37,329 bases of DNA, taken from positions 1-37,329 of the forward strand of contig NZ_JOHO01000063.1 of the NCBI RefSeq assembly GCF_000719705.1. The letters are read 5' to 3'. Made by a program: the position numbers and the translations under genes. Below are positions 25,527-33,145 of this stretch, one piece after another. A model generated the notes under the pieces. The model did no database searches and was not told the DNA's origin. It saw nothing but the letters and a program-made list of their open reading frames with translations. Each line of letters opens with the position of its first letter. Within the stretch, counting starts at the first letter, position 1. This stretch comes from Streptomyces sp. NRRL S-350 (GTDB lineage Bacteria; Actinomycetota; Actinomycetes; Streptomycetales; Streptomycetaceae).

Positions 25527-26017
25527 CCCCCGACCCTCGCACGAAGACCCTCGGCGAGATCACCACGAGCCACCTGTTCGACCTCGTCATCGACCTGGCC
25601 CCCCGGCTGGACTTCGGCACCGGCCCGCTCGGCCGCAGAACGCTCTTCGGCGACACCGGAGGCACCTTCCACGGCCCGCGCCTGCACGGCGAGGTGCTCC
25701 CGATCGGCGGCGACTGGGCCCTGTTCCGCCCCGACGGGACGATGTCCCTGGACGTGCGCCTCACCCTGCGCACCCACGACGACGCCCTGGTGTACATGAC
25801 CTACGGCGGCCGCTGGGTCACCCCGCCCGAGCTGCGGGCCGACATCGCCGATCCGGCCAAGCGGTACGACGTCGATCCGGCCCGGTACTACTTCCGCACC
25901 AACCCGCTCTTCGAGACCGGATCGCAGGAGTACGCATGGCTGAACGACATCGTTTGCGTCGGCACGGGCTACCTCATCGAAGGCGGGATCGCCTACAAGG
26001 TCGCCCAGGTCGATTGA
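25523..26017 (+). CDS. DUF3237 family protein (UPF0311)
   Basis: A 164-residue protein recognised as DUF3237: the FDLVIDLAPRLDFGTGPLGRR opening, TGGTFHGPRLHGEVLPIGGDW, ALFRPDGTMSLDVRLTLRTHDDALVYMTYGG in the middle and the ending YYFRTNPLFETGSQEYAWLN. The family forms a lipocalin-like beta barrel whose function is little known. GGAGGC lies ahead of ATG 25523, which overlaps the SnoaL stop. With the divergent TetR it suggests a small detoxification or catabolic unit for a hydrophobic compound. Inference only. Confidence 0.88.
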   Translation: MTPDPRTKTLGEITTSHLFDLVIDLAPRLDFGTGPLGRRTLFGDTGGTFHGPRLHGEVLPIGGDWALFRPDGTMSLDVRLTLRTHDDALVYMTYGGRWVTPPELRADIADPAKRYDVDPARYYFRTNPLFETGSQEYAWLNDIVCVGTGYLIEGGIAYKVAQVD

Positions 26018-26516
26018 CCGCCGAAGGCCGAAGAGCCGTCAGGACGATCCGGTTCGGTGATCGACAGGATCGGCAGGCCGGAACGGTCCGGGGAGGACGG
26101 GACGCCCTCGACCTCCTGGCCGCCGACATCGAGGGCTTCGCCCGCGAGGCGGACGCCGGCGGTCGCCGCGGGCGAGTGCCTGTTCGGCTTCGACTTCGGC
26201 GCGGAACCCGGAATCGCCGGTGTCGGCATAGCCCCGAACGTCCGGATGCCCAGGTGGCGATACTGGACAGCGCCAGGCGGCCACGCCGCCGGGCCGGCGG
26301 GCGATGTGCCAAGCGAGGGTGCGACTTGTGTCACCCCGTGTGCGGATGGATCCATGCGGCGGTTGAGCGGCCTGTCCACGGAGGCAGCGTTCGCGACGTC
26401 TACAGCCGGACGAGTTGCAATCCGGCAGTGTCGCCATGATGCAGATCACTCCGTACCGTGTGGTGGTCGCTTCTTTGATCGATGCCCGGCGCCCGCATAG
26501 TTTGGCCTGGTGAGGG
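26018..26516. other. Intergenic region without a recognised gene
   Basis: About 500 bp. Several short open frames on both strands, none with family resemblance. Nothing convincing is seen; composition falls toward lower G+C at the right end, where the repeat gene begins. Confidence 0.4.
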
Positions 26517-27257
26517 GTGGACTGCGGGAACGGTGGAGGAGTCAGTGGAGGGGTCAGCCGCGGTGGGTGCGGGGTGTGCTCGCGGCAAACGAGAGCGGCT
26601 GCAACAAGCAGGGTCGATGGCAGTGGGAACTACGCCATGTTGCAGGATCTCAGCACTGCAGGATTCGGAGAGTGGACCCACGTCGTGCCTGGCGATGGCC
26701 AGCTTTTCTTTTATAACGAAAATACGCGAGGCGCTGCAACAGCTAGGCTCGATGGCGGCGGGAACTACACCATGCTGCAGGATCTCAGCGGTGACAAGTT
26801 CGGGCAGTGGACTCATATCGTCCCCAACGGTTCCCTGATCTTCTTCTACAGCGCAGATACGCGAGAGGCTGCAACGGGCAGGCTCGATGGCAGCGGGAAC
26901 TACACCATGTTGCAGGATCTCAGCGCTGCGGGATTTGGAGAATGGACCCACATCGTCTTTGAAGCGGATCCTTCGGCACTCTTCTTCTACAGCGCACGCA
27001 CACGAGCGGCTGCAACGGGCAGGCTTGATGGCAGCGGGAATTACACTATGCTGCAGGATCTCAGCGGTGCAGGATTCGGAGAGTGGACCCACATCGTGCC
27101 TGACAACCGCCTGCTCTTCTTTTACAACGCACGCACACGAGCGGCTGCAACGGGCAGGCTTGATGACAACGGGAACTACACCATGCTGCAGGATCTCAGC
27201 GGTGCAGGATTCGGAGAGTGGACCCACATCGGTGCAACACAGCCGGGGACTCCTTAA
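26517..27257 (+). CDS. Tandem-repeat lectin-like protein (tachylectin-type repeats)
   Basis: A 246-residue frame made of five repeats of about 45 residues with the pattern TRxAATxRLDxxGNYTMLQD then LSxxxFGEWTHIVPxxxxLF and FYxAx. The repeats resemble the propeller-blade units of tachylectin-2-like sugar-binding proteins (GNYT and WTHIV strands). The first 24 residues are Gly-rich and odd, and repeat 1 lacks its usual LFFYN lead, so the gene may have lost its 5' part; GTG 26517 follows an in-frame stop directly. No signal peptide is seen, which also suggests truncation. G+C is lower than the neighbours. Five blades would close a propeller as in tachylectin-2. The function is inferred. Confidence 0.65.
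   Translation: MDCGNGGGVSGGVSRGGCGVCSRQTRAAATSRVDGSGNYAMLQDLSTAGFGEWTHVVPGDGQLFFYNENTRGAATARLDGGGNYTMLQDLSGDKFGQWTHIVPNGSLIFFYSADTREAATGRLDGSGNYTMLQDLSAAGFGEWTHIVFEADPSALFFYSARTRAAATGRLDGSGNYTMLQDLSGAGFGEWTHIVPDNRLLFFYNARTRAAATGRLDDNGNYTMLQDLSGAGFGEWTHIGATQPGTP
26589..27233 (+). repeat. Five tandem coding repeats of about 135-141 bp
   Basis: Near-identical DNA blocks, each starting near ACACGAGCGGCTGCAACGGGC and containing ATGGCAGCGGGAACTACACC and ATGCTGCAGGATCTCAGCG. Repeats 3-5 are nearly the same in DNA, pointing to recent duplication or gene conversion; repeats 1 and 2 are more divergent. Confidence 0.9.
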
Positions 27258-27544
27258 TAGCAATCCGCGTGGGGCGAAGACCACCGTCATGCTTCGAGGA
27301 GAAACAAGGTCCGATTCAGCAGCACTCGCTTCGAGGTCTCACGGCCTTCAGGCGGGTGCTTTGCACATCGACGACAGCCGCCCGGATGGTCAGACTCGAG
27401 CCTCAATGGGCACACGCCCGGGGCAACCTGGCACCTGTCCGAAACGGCAGGTTCTAATCCAGCCGTAACCAGCCGGAAGAACCGAAGTGGCCCGCCGGAT
27501 CAACAGACGGACCGCCATAAGTTGGCCGACTGAAGATCCGGAGA

Positions 27545-27856
27545 TTATTCCCAATGCCCGGAGCAGTGCCACCCCACCGTCGATTTGTAAGGGCCAGTGA
27601 TGACATGTTGCCTCGTCAGCACCCCATGGCAGATGCCAGGGGGGCCATCGCTGTCGCCATCATTGTCGATCCACGTTTCTACCATCCGCGAATCGAGCAA
27701 GAGTCGATTTACCTTGATCCCATCAGAACCGGCAAGATCCGTCAGGAATTTGATCGGTGACGCGCGGAAGGCATCCCACTCCTCCGGAGTGAGTTCCACT
27801 TCATGAACTTCCAACTGGTTGTTTTCCTGTGTTGCCACCGGCGTAAACTCAGCCAT
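27545..27856 (-). CDS. 103-residue protein, candidate peptide precursor
   Basis: Not recognised with certainty. Residues 1-60 look like a structured leader: an N-terminal polar stretch, VHEVELTPEEWDAFRASPIK and FLTDLAGSDGIKVNRLLLDS. After an Asp/Gly-rich linker (DNDGDSDGPPG) comes a C-terminal part of about 32 residues with two cysteines (76 and 98) and several Thr/Ser/His/Trp (ICHGVLTRQHVITGPYKSTV then GWHCSGHWE). This layout resembles precursors of ribosomal peptides (RiPPs), but no modifying enzyme is in the window, so it is a hypothesis. ATG 27856 has GGAGG at the right distance. G+C is lower than average. Confidence 0.7.
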   Translation of the reverse strand: MAEFTPVATQENNQLEVHEVELTPEEWDAFRASPIKFLTDLAGSDGIKVNRLLLDSRMVETWIDNDGDSDGPPGICHGVLTRQHVITGPYKSTVGWHCSGHWE

Positions 27857-27879
27857 AAGGCCGCCTCCGGGGACCTCGG

Positions 27880-28005
27880 CACGACGTCGAGCCGTCGCTG
27901 CCGACCCGGGAGGCCTCCGGCTTCACCACGGAGGAGGTCCGTACGCACGGCACCCGGGTCGGCTTCGCGCTGGAAACGCTGTCGGGCGAGCGTTCGCCAC
28001 GGGTG
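27880..28005 (+). pseudogene. Possible relic of a THEP1-type NTPase
   Basis: A plus-strand stretch reads ASGFTTEEVRTHGTRVGFAL then ETLSGERSP, which fits the segment after the P-loop of THEP1/NTPase_1 proteins (usually GFTTEEIRxxGxRVGFxxxTLDG). The P-loop and everything after are missing and no start codon is present. It is a short piece, so the call is tentative. Confidence 0.35.
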
Positions 28006-28058
28006 GCAGGACGACAGGTTCGACGGGCTGCGGGTGTCCATCGAAGCCCTCGACAGCC

Positions 28059-28092
28059 GAGGGGCCTCTCGCGCGGACGCGAGAGGCCCCTC
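28059..28092 (-). terminator. 15-bp hairpin terminator of the GH31 gene
   Basis: GAGGGGCCTCTCGCG (28059-28073) pairs perfectly with CGCGAGAGGCCCCTC (28078-28092) around CGGA, 15 bp beyond the GH31 stop codon. Confidence 0.9.
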
Positions 28093-28106
28093 GGGGACGG
28101 ATCCGG

Positions 28107-30773
28107 TCAGTGGCCGCCGTGGATCAGTTCGACGGAGAAGTCCCGGTCGGTGGGCCGGCTCGGCGTCTTGACGTGGGTCACCCCGGTCGCGGCGTCGTAG
28201 TACCAGCCCGAGGGGGCGGAGTCGAGCGCGGCGGCGGAGTCGAGCCGGGTGAGCGGGCCGCCCTGGGAGACCACCTGGCGCGGGGCCGGTTGGCCGTGCA
28301 CCGTGAAGCGGTACGCCCGGGAGGCCGGCTTGCCGGCGTAACTCCCCTCGCTGGCACCGACTTTGATGACGGTGACCGGGCCGGCGGAGTGGACGTCGAC
28401 CTGCTGGGTGGCCGAGGAGCCGGCGGTGAACTGCCGGGTGACGCCGTCGTCCTCGTACAGGGTGTAGGAGGAGTCTCCCTGGGCCTGCGGGTAGAGGTCG
28501 TAGTCGAGTTCGCCGCGGTTCCTGGTCTGGTAGGACAGCGTGCCCTTCGGCCACATCGGCACGATCGCACCGCCCTTGACGAACAGCGGCAGGGTGTCGA
28601 GCGGGGCGGAGTAGCCGTCGATCGTGGTCGGGCCCTGGTAGGTGCGTCCGGTCCAGTAGTCGGTCCAGGTGCCCTCCGGCAGGTAGATGCCGTTGCGCAC
28701 CGAGGTGTCGGAGTAGACCGGTGCGACCAGGAAGTCGGGCCCGGCCAGGAACTCGTACGTGGCGTTCGGCCCGAGGGCGTTCGGGTCGTTCGGGTACTCC
28801 AGGGCGAGCGGGCGCACGGCGCCGATGCCGCTCTTCGTGGCCTCGGCGGACAGGGTGTACATGTACGGCAGCAGCCGTTCCTTCAGCTGGAGGTACTTGC
28901 GGTTGATCGAGGTGTACGGCTCGCCGTCCAGCCATGGCTGCTGGTCGCGCTGCTCCTTGCCGGACATGTCCCGGGCCCAGCCGTCCATCGTCATGATCGC
29001 CGGGAGGAAGGCCTTCCACTGCAGGTCGCGGGTGTACATCTTCGGGTCGCGCCGGAAGATCGAGCCGACGTCCCCGGTGTTGTAGGCGATGCCGGACATG
29101 GTGGCGCCGGCATAGGTGGGGATCTGCCAGCGGATGTAGTCCCAGGACAGGCTCTGGTCGCCGCTCCACAGCACGCCGCAGCGCTGGGCGCCGGCCCAGG
29201 AGACGGGCAGCCAGACGAAGCCGCGGGCGTCGCTGTTGTCCTCGATGCCGGCCTTGGCCTGGTCGCAGGCGTTCAGTGCGAAGTCGTAGCCGTTGCCGAC
29301 CCAGGCCACGTCGAGCTTGCGCACCCGGACGCCGGCCTTGACCTCCTCGGCCTGGTTGGGCAGGCCGTTCTGGGTCCAGAGGCCGAGCTGGGCGTGGTCC
29401 TTGCGCAGGCCGTCGCCGGTCTGCGGCAGGTTCTCGTAGCCGCAGCCGTAGCCGTCGTTGACCAGCATCCATCCGAGCGGCATCTGGTTCCGCACGTAGC
29501 CGTCGGCGACCGTCACGGCGTCCGTGGTGTGGCGCTCGCCGCGGTTGGCGTTGTGCAGGTAGCAGTCGGAGTCGCCGGGCTCCAGGCCGTAGACCGGCGG
29601 CATGAAGGGCTTGCCGACCAGGCCGGTGTACTGGCCGATCACCGACTTCACGTCACCGGTGAAGTAGTAGGCGTCCAGGCGCCGTTCCTGCTGCCCGGTG
29701 CGGACCGGCGAGCCGAAGTCGTAGATCCCCGGGGCGAAGGTGTTGCGGAAGACGCCGTAGCCGGCGCTGGAGACGTAGAAGGGCTGGGAGTTGTTGTAGC
29801 CGCCCTCGTTCCAGTCGAAGCTGTTGGCGACGTGGACGGTCCGGTCGCGGTGCGAGAAGCTGCCGTTCTGCTCGCCGCCGCCGAAGAACTGCTCGTCGCC
29901 GCCGCGTACCAGGCTCTGCCGCATGCCGCTGGTGGACCAGCGCAGCGGGGCGTCCTCCTGCCAGATGGCGGTGCGGTCGTCGGCCTTGTACAGACCGAAG
30001 CGCAGCGGGTGCTTGTAGACCCGCAGTACCAGGTCCTTGGAGCGGATGCCGTGGTAGTCGCCGGCGTCGAAGGTGCTGGTGGCGCGCTGGAGTTCGGGCT
30101 GCTTGCGGATGATGGTGCTGCCGGCCGGGTCGGTGAGGACGCCGTCCGGGGCGGCGCGCAGCCGCAGCTGGTCGTCGGCGAGGAAGTCGACCTTGGCCTT
30201 CAGCGGGCCGGCGGAGATGTCGTAGCTGCCCTGGGAGCCGGAGAAGGCGGTGAGGTCGCCCGCGTCGGTGGTCTGCGGCAGGTGGGCGCTGACGGTGAAG
30301 GAGCCGCCGTGGACGTCGTAGGGGACGACCAGGACGTGGTAGGTGCCGGAGGCGTTCTGGATCACGGTCGCCTCGGGGTCGGCGGTGCCCGCGCTCTCGG
30401 CGACCTCCTTGCCGGCGTCGTCGTAGATGTAGAGGTCGAAGTCGTCGGCGGGGTTCTGCCACTGGATGGAGACCGGGACGCCGCCCTCGGGGTTGTCGGC
30501 CCAGTAGCCGGCCGGCACGTGGACGGTCAGGTCGAAGCGGCCGCAGACCGTGCCGTCCGGGTCCTGGGTGGCCGGGGGGCAGCTGGCGGCGCCGCCGAGC
30601 GTGCCCTTGGCGAAGACCGGGCTCTGCCAGGTGACGCTCTGGTGGTCCCGGTCGAGGACGGCGGAGCCGGGCCCCGCGGCCCGGGCCGGCAGGGTGGGGC
30701 CGGCGACGGCGGCGAGGCTGGCCAGGGCCGCAGTGAGGGCGGCCCGTCGGAGGTGGGGGCGTAGCAGGCGCAC
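28107..30773 (-). CDS. Secreted glycoside hydrolase family 31 enzyme
   Basis: An 888-residue exported retaining alpha-glycosidase. Signal peptide about 1-33 (HLRRAALTAALASLAAVAGP, cleavage near ARA-AG). Residues 75-165 look like a PPC-type beta-sandwich (FDLTVHVPAGYWADNPEGG, DFDLYIYDDAGKEVAES). The GH31 N-terminal sandwich follows (about 195-390), then the TIM barrel: MLVNDGYGCGYENLPQTG, RKLDVAWVGNGYDFALN with Asp488 as likely nucleophile, and LWSGDQSLSWDYIRWQIPTY with Asp539 as acid/base. The C-terminal sandwich has TLYEDDGVTRQFTAG. GTG 30773 follows AGGAGA. Classical GH31 enzymes carry WxDMNE, replaced here by LDVAWVG, which suggests a non-glucosidase subgroup. With AgaS-like and aldolase neighbours, alpha-N-acetylgalactosaminidase is a reasonable guess. 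Confidence 0.88.
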   Translation of the reverse strand: MRLLRPHLRRAALTAALASLAAVAGPTLPARAAGPGSAVLDRDHQSVTWQSPVFAKGTLGGAASCPPATQDPDGTVCGRFDLTVHVPAGYWADNPEGGVPVSIQWQNPADDFDLYIYDDAGKEVAESAGTADPEATVIQNASGTYHVLVVPYDVHGGSFTVSAHLPQTTDAGDLTAFSGSQGSYDISAGPLKAKVDFLADDQLRLRAAPDGVLTDPAGSTIIRKQPELQRATSTFDAGDYHGIRSKDLVLRVYKHPLRFGLYKADDRTAIWQEDAPLRWSTSGMRQSLVRGGDEQFFGGGEQNGSFSHRDRTVHVANSFDWNEGGYNNSQPFYVSSAGYGVFRNTFAPGIYDFGSPVRTGQQERRLDAYYFTGDVKSVIGQYTGLVGKPFMPPVYGLEPGDSDCYLHNANRGERHTTDAVTVADGYVRNQMPLGWMLVNDGYGCGYENLPQTGDGLRKDHAQLGLWTQNGLPNQAEEVKAGVRVRKLDVAWVGNGYDFALNACDQAKAGIEDNSDARGFVWLPVSWAGAQRCGVLWSGDQSLSWDYIRWQIPTYAGATMSGIAYNTGDVGSIFRRDPKMYTRDLQWKAFLPAIMTMDGWARDMSGKEQRDQQPWLDGEPYTSINRKYLQLKERLLPYMYTLSAEATKSGIGAVRPLALEYPNDPNALGPNATYEFLAGPDFLVAPVYSDTSVRNGIYLPEGTWTDYWTGRTYQGPTTIDGYSAPLDTLPLFVKGGAIVPMWPKGTLSYQTRNRGELDYDLYPQAQGDSSYTLYEDDGVTRQFTAGSSATQQVDVHSAGPVTVIKVGASEGSYAGKPASRAYRFTVHGQPAPRQVVSQGGPLTRLDSAAALDSAPSGWYYDAATGVTHVKTPSRPTDRDFSVELIHGGH

Positions 30774-30868
30774 GGGTGTCTCCTGTCGGCTGGGCGGGTG
30801 GTTCCGGAGCGTGACGGGGAGGTGCGGGTCGGAGGTGCGGGTCGAACGAGCGGGGGACGGGCGTGGTC

Positions 30869-31702
30869 TCAGGGGGCGAGCAGGCGCAGCAGGCGGGCGA
30901 CCTCGGCGGCGACGGCCTCCCGGGCGGGCGCGAGGTACCGGCGGGTGTCGACGGCCTCGGGGTGGGCGCCGAGGTGGTCGCGGACGGCCCGGCTGAACAC
31001 CTGGTTGAGCCGGGTGCCGATGTTGACCTTGGTGATGCCCGCCCGGACGGCCTCGGTCAGCCCGGTGTCGCTGACCCCGGAGGAGCCGTGCAGGACCAGT
31101 GGGACGGGGACGGCCGCGCGCAGCCGGGCGATCAGCGCGAGGTCGAGGACGGCGTCCCGGGTGGCCATCGCGTGCGAGCTGCCGACCGCCACGGCCAGGG
31201 TGTCGACCCCGGTGGCGGCGACGAAGTCCCGTGCCTGGTCCGGGTCGGTGCGCACCCCCGGCGCGTGGGCGCCGTCCTTGCCGCCGATCTCGCCGAGCTC
31301 CGCCTCCACGTGGACACCCTGCTGGTGGCAGCGGGCCACCACCTCCCGGGTCGCGGCGAGGTTCTCCTCGTACGGCGGGGCGGAGGCGTCGAACATCACC
31401 GAGCCGAACCCCAGCCCGACGGCCTCGCGCACCAGCTCGGGGGAGTCGGCGTGGTCGAGGTGGACGGCGACCGGGACGCTCGCCGCGCGGGCGACCGAGA
31501 GCACGGCGAGCGCGATCGGTTCGAGCGCGCCGTGGTAGCGGACGGTGTTCTGACTGATCTGGAGGATCACCGGCCGCCCGGCGCCCTGGGCCCCGGCGAC
31601 GATCGCCTGGGCGTGTTCGAGCTGTACGACGTTGAACGCTCCGGCACCGGCGCCCCGTTCGGCGGCGGAGCGGACGATCTCGGCGGTCGGGGTGAGCGGC
31701 AC
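30869..31702 (-). CDS. Class II fructose/tagatose-bisphosphate aldolase family
   Basis: A 277-residue Zn2+-dependent aldolase of the GatY/KbaY/FbaA group. AFNVVQLEHAQAIVAGAQGA is the usual opening. The likely ligands are His84 in VAVHLDHADS, Glu in the EAELGEIGGKDG segment, His177 in VGSSHA and His205 in LVLHGSSGV; the Asp83-His84 pair is catalytic in the family. NIGTRLN near 227 binds the substrate phosphate. Cleavage of tagatose-1,6-bisphosphate to two triose phosphates would fit an amino-sugar pathway. GTG 31702 follows GGAGGA. It is transcribed with the SIS gene upstream and the GH31 gene downstream. Confidence 0.9.
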   Translation of the reverse strand: MPLTPTAEIVRSAAERGAGAGAFNVVQLEHAQAIVAGAQGAGRPVILQISQNTVRYHGALEPIALAVLSVARAASVPVAVHLDHADSPELVREAVGLGFGSVMFDASAPPYEENLAATREVVARCHQQGVHVEAELGEIGGKDGAHAPGVRTDPDQARDFVAATGVDTLAVAVGSSHAMATRDAVLDLALIARLRAAVPVPLVLHGSSGVSDTGLTEAVRAGITKVNIGTRLNQVFSRAVRDHLGAHPEAVDTRRYLAPAREAVAAEVARLLRLLAP

Positions 31703-31801
31703 GGTCTTCCTCCACGGGGGTGGCGGGTTCTCGGTGGTCGGGCCCGGCCTGTGGCGAGGCCCGCGGCGGCCGGGCGGGGTGAGGTTCAGCCCCGCTGCTG
31801 G

Positions 31802-32758
31802 TCAGCCCCGCTGCTGCTCCGCGAGGACCACCGACCGGGTGAGGTGGCGCGGCCGGTCCGGGTCGCAGCCGCGCGCCTCGGCCACCTCGACGGCCAGCCG
31901 CTGCGCCCGGACGAGGTCGGCCAGCGGGTCCAGGTCGTCGTCCGCGCTTCCGGACCCGGTGACCAGGAGGGCGCCGGTGCGGGCGATGTCCTCGGCGAGA
32001 CCCGCGGGCGCCGGCCCGAACACCCAGGTCGCCCGGCCCGGTTCGGCGATGCTGATCGGCCCGTGCCGGTACTCCATCGCGGGGTACGCCTCGGTCCACG
32101 CACCAGCCGCCTCGCGCATCTTCAGCCCGGCCTCCAGCGCCAGCCCGTGGGTCCAGCCGCGCCCGAGGAAGGTGAACTGTTCGGCGTCGCGGAGCCCGGC
32201 GGGGAGCGGCTGTGTGACGGCCCGTCCGGCGTCCCGCACCGCCCGGTCCAGCGGGTGGACGCCGTCAGGCCGTGCGCCCTCGGCCTCCAGGTGGGCGCGC
32301 AGCAGGGCGAGCACGCTGGTGGCGAAGCGGGTCTGCACCACGGAGCGCTCGTCGGCGAAGTCGAGCACCGCGACGGCGTCGGCGAGCGCCATGACCGGGG
32401 TGGCGGGGTCGGCGGTGACGGCGGTGGTGGGAATCCCGGCGGTACGGGCCAGGCCGAGCAGGTCGAGGACCTCGGTCGTGGTGCCGGAGCGGGAGACGGC
32501 CAGGATCCGGTCGTAGTCGCGCCCGGGCGGGAACTCCGAGGCGGCGAAGGCGTCCGTCACCCCGTGCCCGCCGCTCTCGCGCAGGACCGCGTACGCCTGG
32601 GCCATGAACCAGGAGGTGCCGCAGCCGACGACGGCGACCCGTTCGCCCCGGCGGGGCAGCGCACCGGTATGCCGGGGCAGGGCGTCGGCGGCACGGCGCC
32701 AGCACTCGGGCTGCGAGGCGATCTCGGCGGAGGTCTGGGAGGGCGTGCGGGAGGTCAT
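31802..32758 (-). CDS. agaS: SIS-domain sugar isomerase/deaminase, AgaS-like
   Basis: A 318-residue protein with two SIS domains. First: RVAVVGCGTSWFMAQAYAVL, SEFPPGRDYDRILAVSRSGT and SGTTTEVLDLL, the Ser-rich phosphosugar loop. Second: FLGRGWTHGLALEAGLKMRE with AYPAMEYRHGPISIAEPG, the segment that supplies catalytic Glu/His in glucosamine- and galactosamine-6-phosphate enzymes. AgaS converts galactosamine-6-phosphate to tagatose-6-phosphate with release of ammonia, which would feed the adjacent aldolase after phosphorylation. ATG 32758 follows GAGGAG. The same frame is open far upstream, so translation starting at the broken permease gene (33145) would run into this protein without a stop. 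Confidence 0.85.
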   Translation of the reverse strand: MTSRTPSQTSAEIASQPECWRRAADALPRHTGALPRRGERVAVVGCGTSWFMAQAYAVLRESGGHGVTDAFAASEFPPGRDYDRILAVSRSGTTTEVLDLLGLARTAGIPTTAVTADPATPVMALADAVAVLDFADERSVVQTRFATSVLALLRAHLEAEGARPDGVHPLDRAVRDAGRAVTQPLPAGLRDAEQFTFLGRGWTHGLALEAGLKMREAAGAWTEAYPAMEYRHGPISIAEPGRATWVFGPAPAGLAEDIARTGALLVTGSGSADDDLDPLADLVRAQRLAVEVAEARGCDPDRPRHLTRSVVLAEQQRG

Positions 32759-32841
32759 GCGACGGGCTCCTCGGGCGAGGGGGAGGGAGGGGGAGGGGGT
32801 CGGGAGGGAGGCGGGAGGTGGTCGACTCCGGGGGCCGTCGG

Positions 32842-33145
32842 CTACTTGACCGATCCGGCGGTCAGTCCGGAGACCACGTGCCGCCAGGACGGTGGACCCG
32901 CCGGCGACCAGCAGGGTGACCTTCAGGTTGCCGCCGAGGGTCGACTCGCGCCAGACGTCGATGAAGTTGGACCAGGCGAAGTGCCGTGGCAGGTAGGTCG
33001 CGTCGCGCAGTTCGTCGGCCGGGCGCAGCGCGGTGAGGGTCATCACCAGGTAGGGGAGCAGGAAGACGGCCGCCAGCAGCCAGGCGGCTCCCGCGAGGGC
33101 CAGGGTGCGCGGCGCGATCCGGCGGCCGCCGGGCCGGGCGCTCAC
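32842..33145 (-). pseudogene. ABC sugar permease (MalG type), internally deleted
   Basis: Translation from GTG 33145, which overlaps the stop of the upstream permease (GTGA), gives 88 residues of a MalG-type permease: one N-terminal helix (LALAGAAWLLAAVFLLPYLV), HFAWSNFIDVWRESTLGGNL and TLLVAGGSTVL. Then the text jumps to RHVVSGLTAGSVK and a stop (32842-32844) in another frame; that is the typical C-terminal end of MalG proteins. Family members have about 270-300 residues, so roughly 170-200 residues, including the EAA loop that contacts the ATPase, are missing. The junction lies at about 32885. In the original frame there is no stop until the end of the SIS gene at 31802. The importer is therefore probably non-functional unless another permease replaces it. 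Confidence 0.88.

Noticed and set aside
26589..27233. CRISPR-like direct repeats
   Set aside because: Units are about 135 bp and coding, with no short repeat/unique spacer alternation.
26400..27290. Minus-strand frame with repeated DVGPLSESCTAEILQHG-like units
   Set aside because: It is the antisense of the tandem-repeat protein; the repeats are a by-product and the plus-strand repeats have the known lectin-like pattern.
27440..27470. tRNA-like GGTTCTAATCC
   Set aside because: The arms do not form T-stem and acceptor stems and no D or anticodon arm precedes it.
27819..30764. Long open plus-strand frame antisense to the GH31 gene
   Set aside because: The minus strand has clear GH31 motifs, a signal peptide and a terminator; the plus-strand text is low complexity Val/Gly/Asp/Arg.
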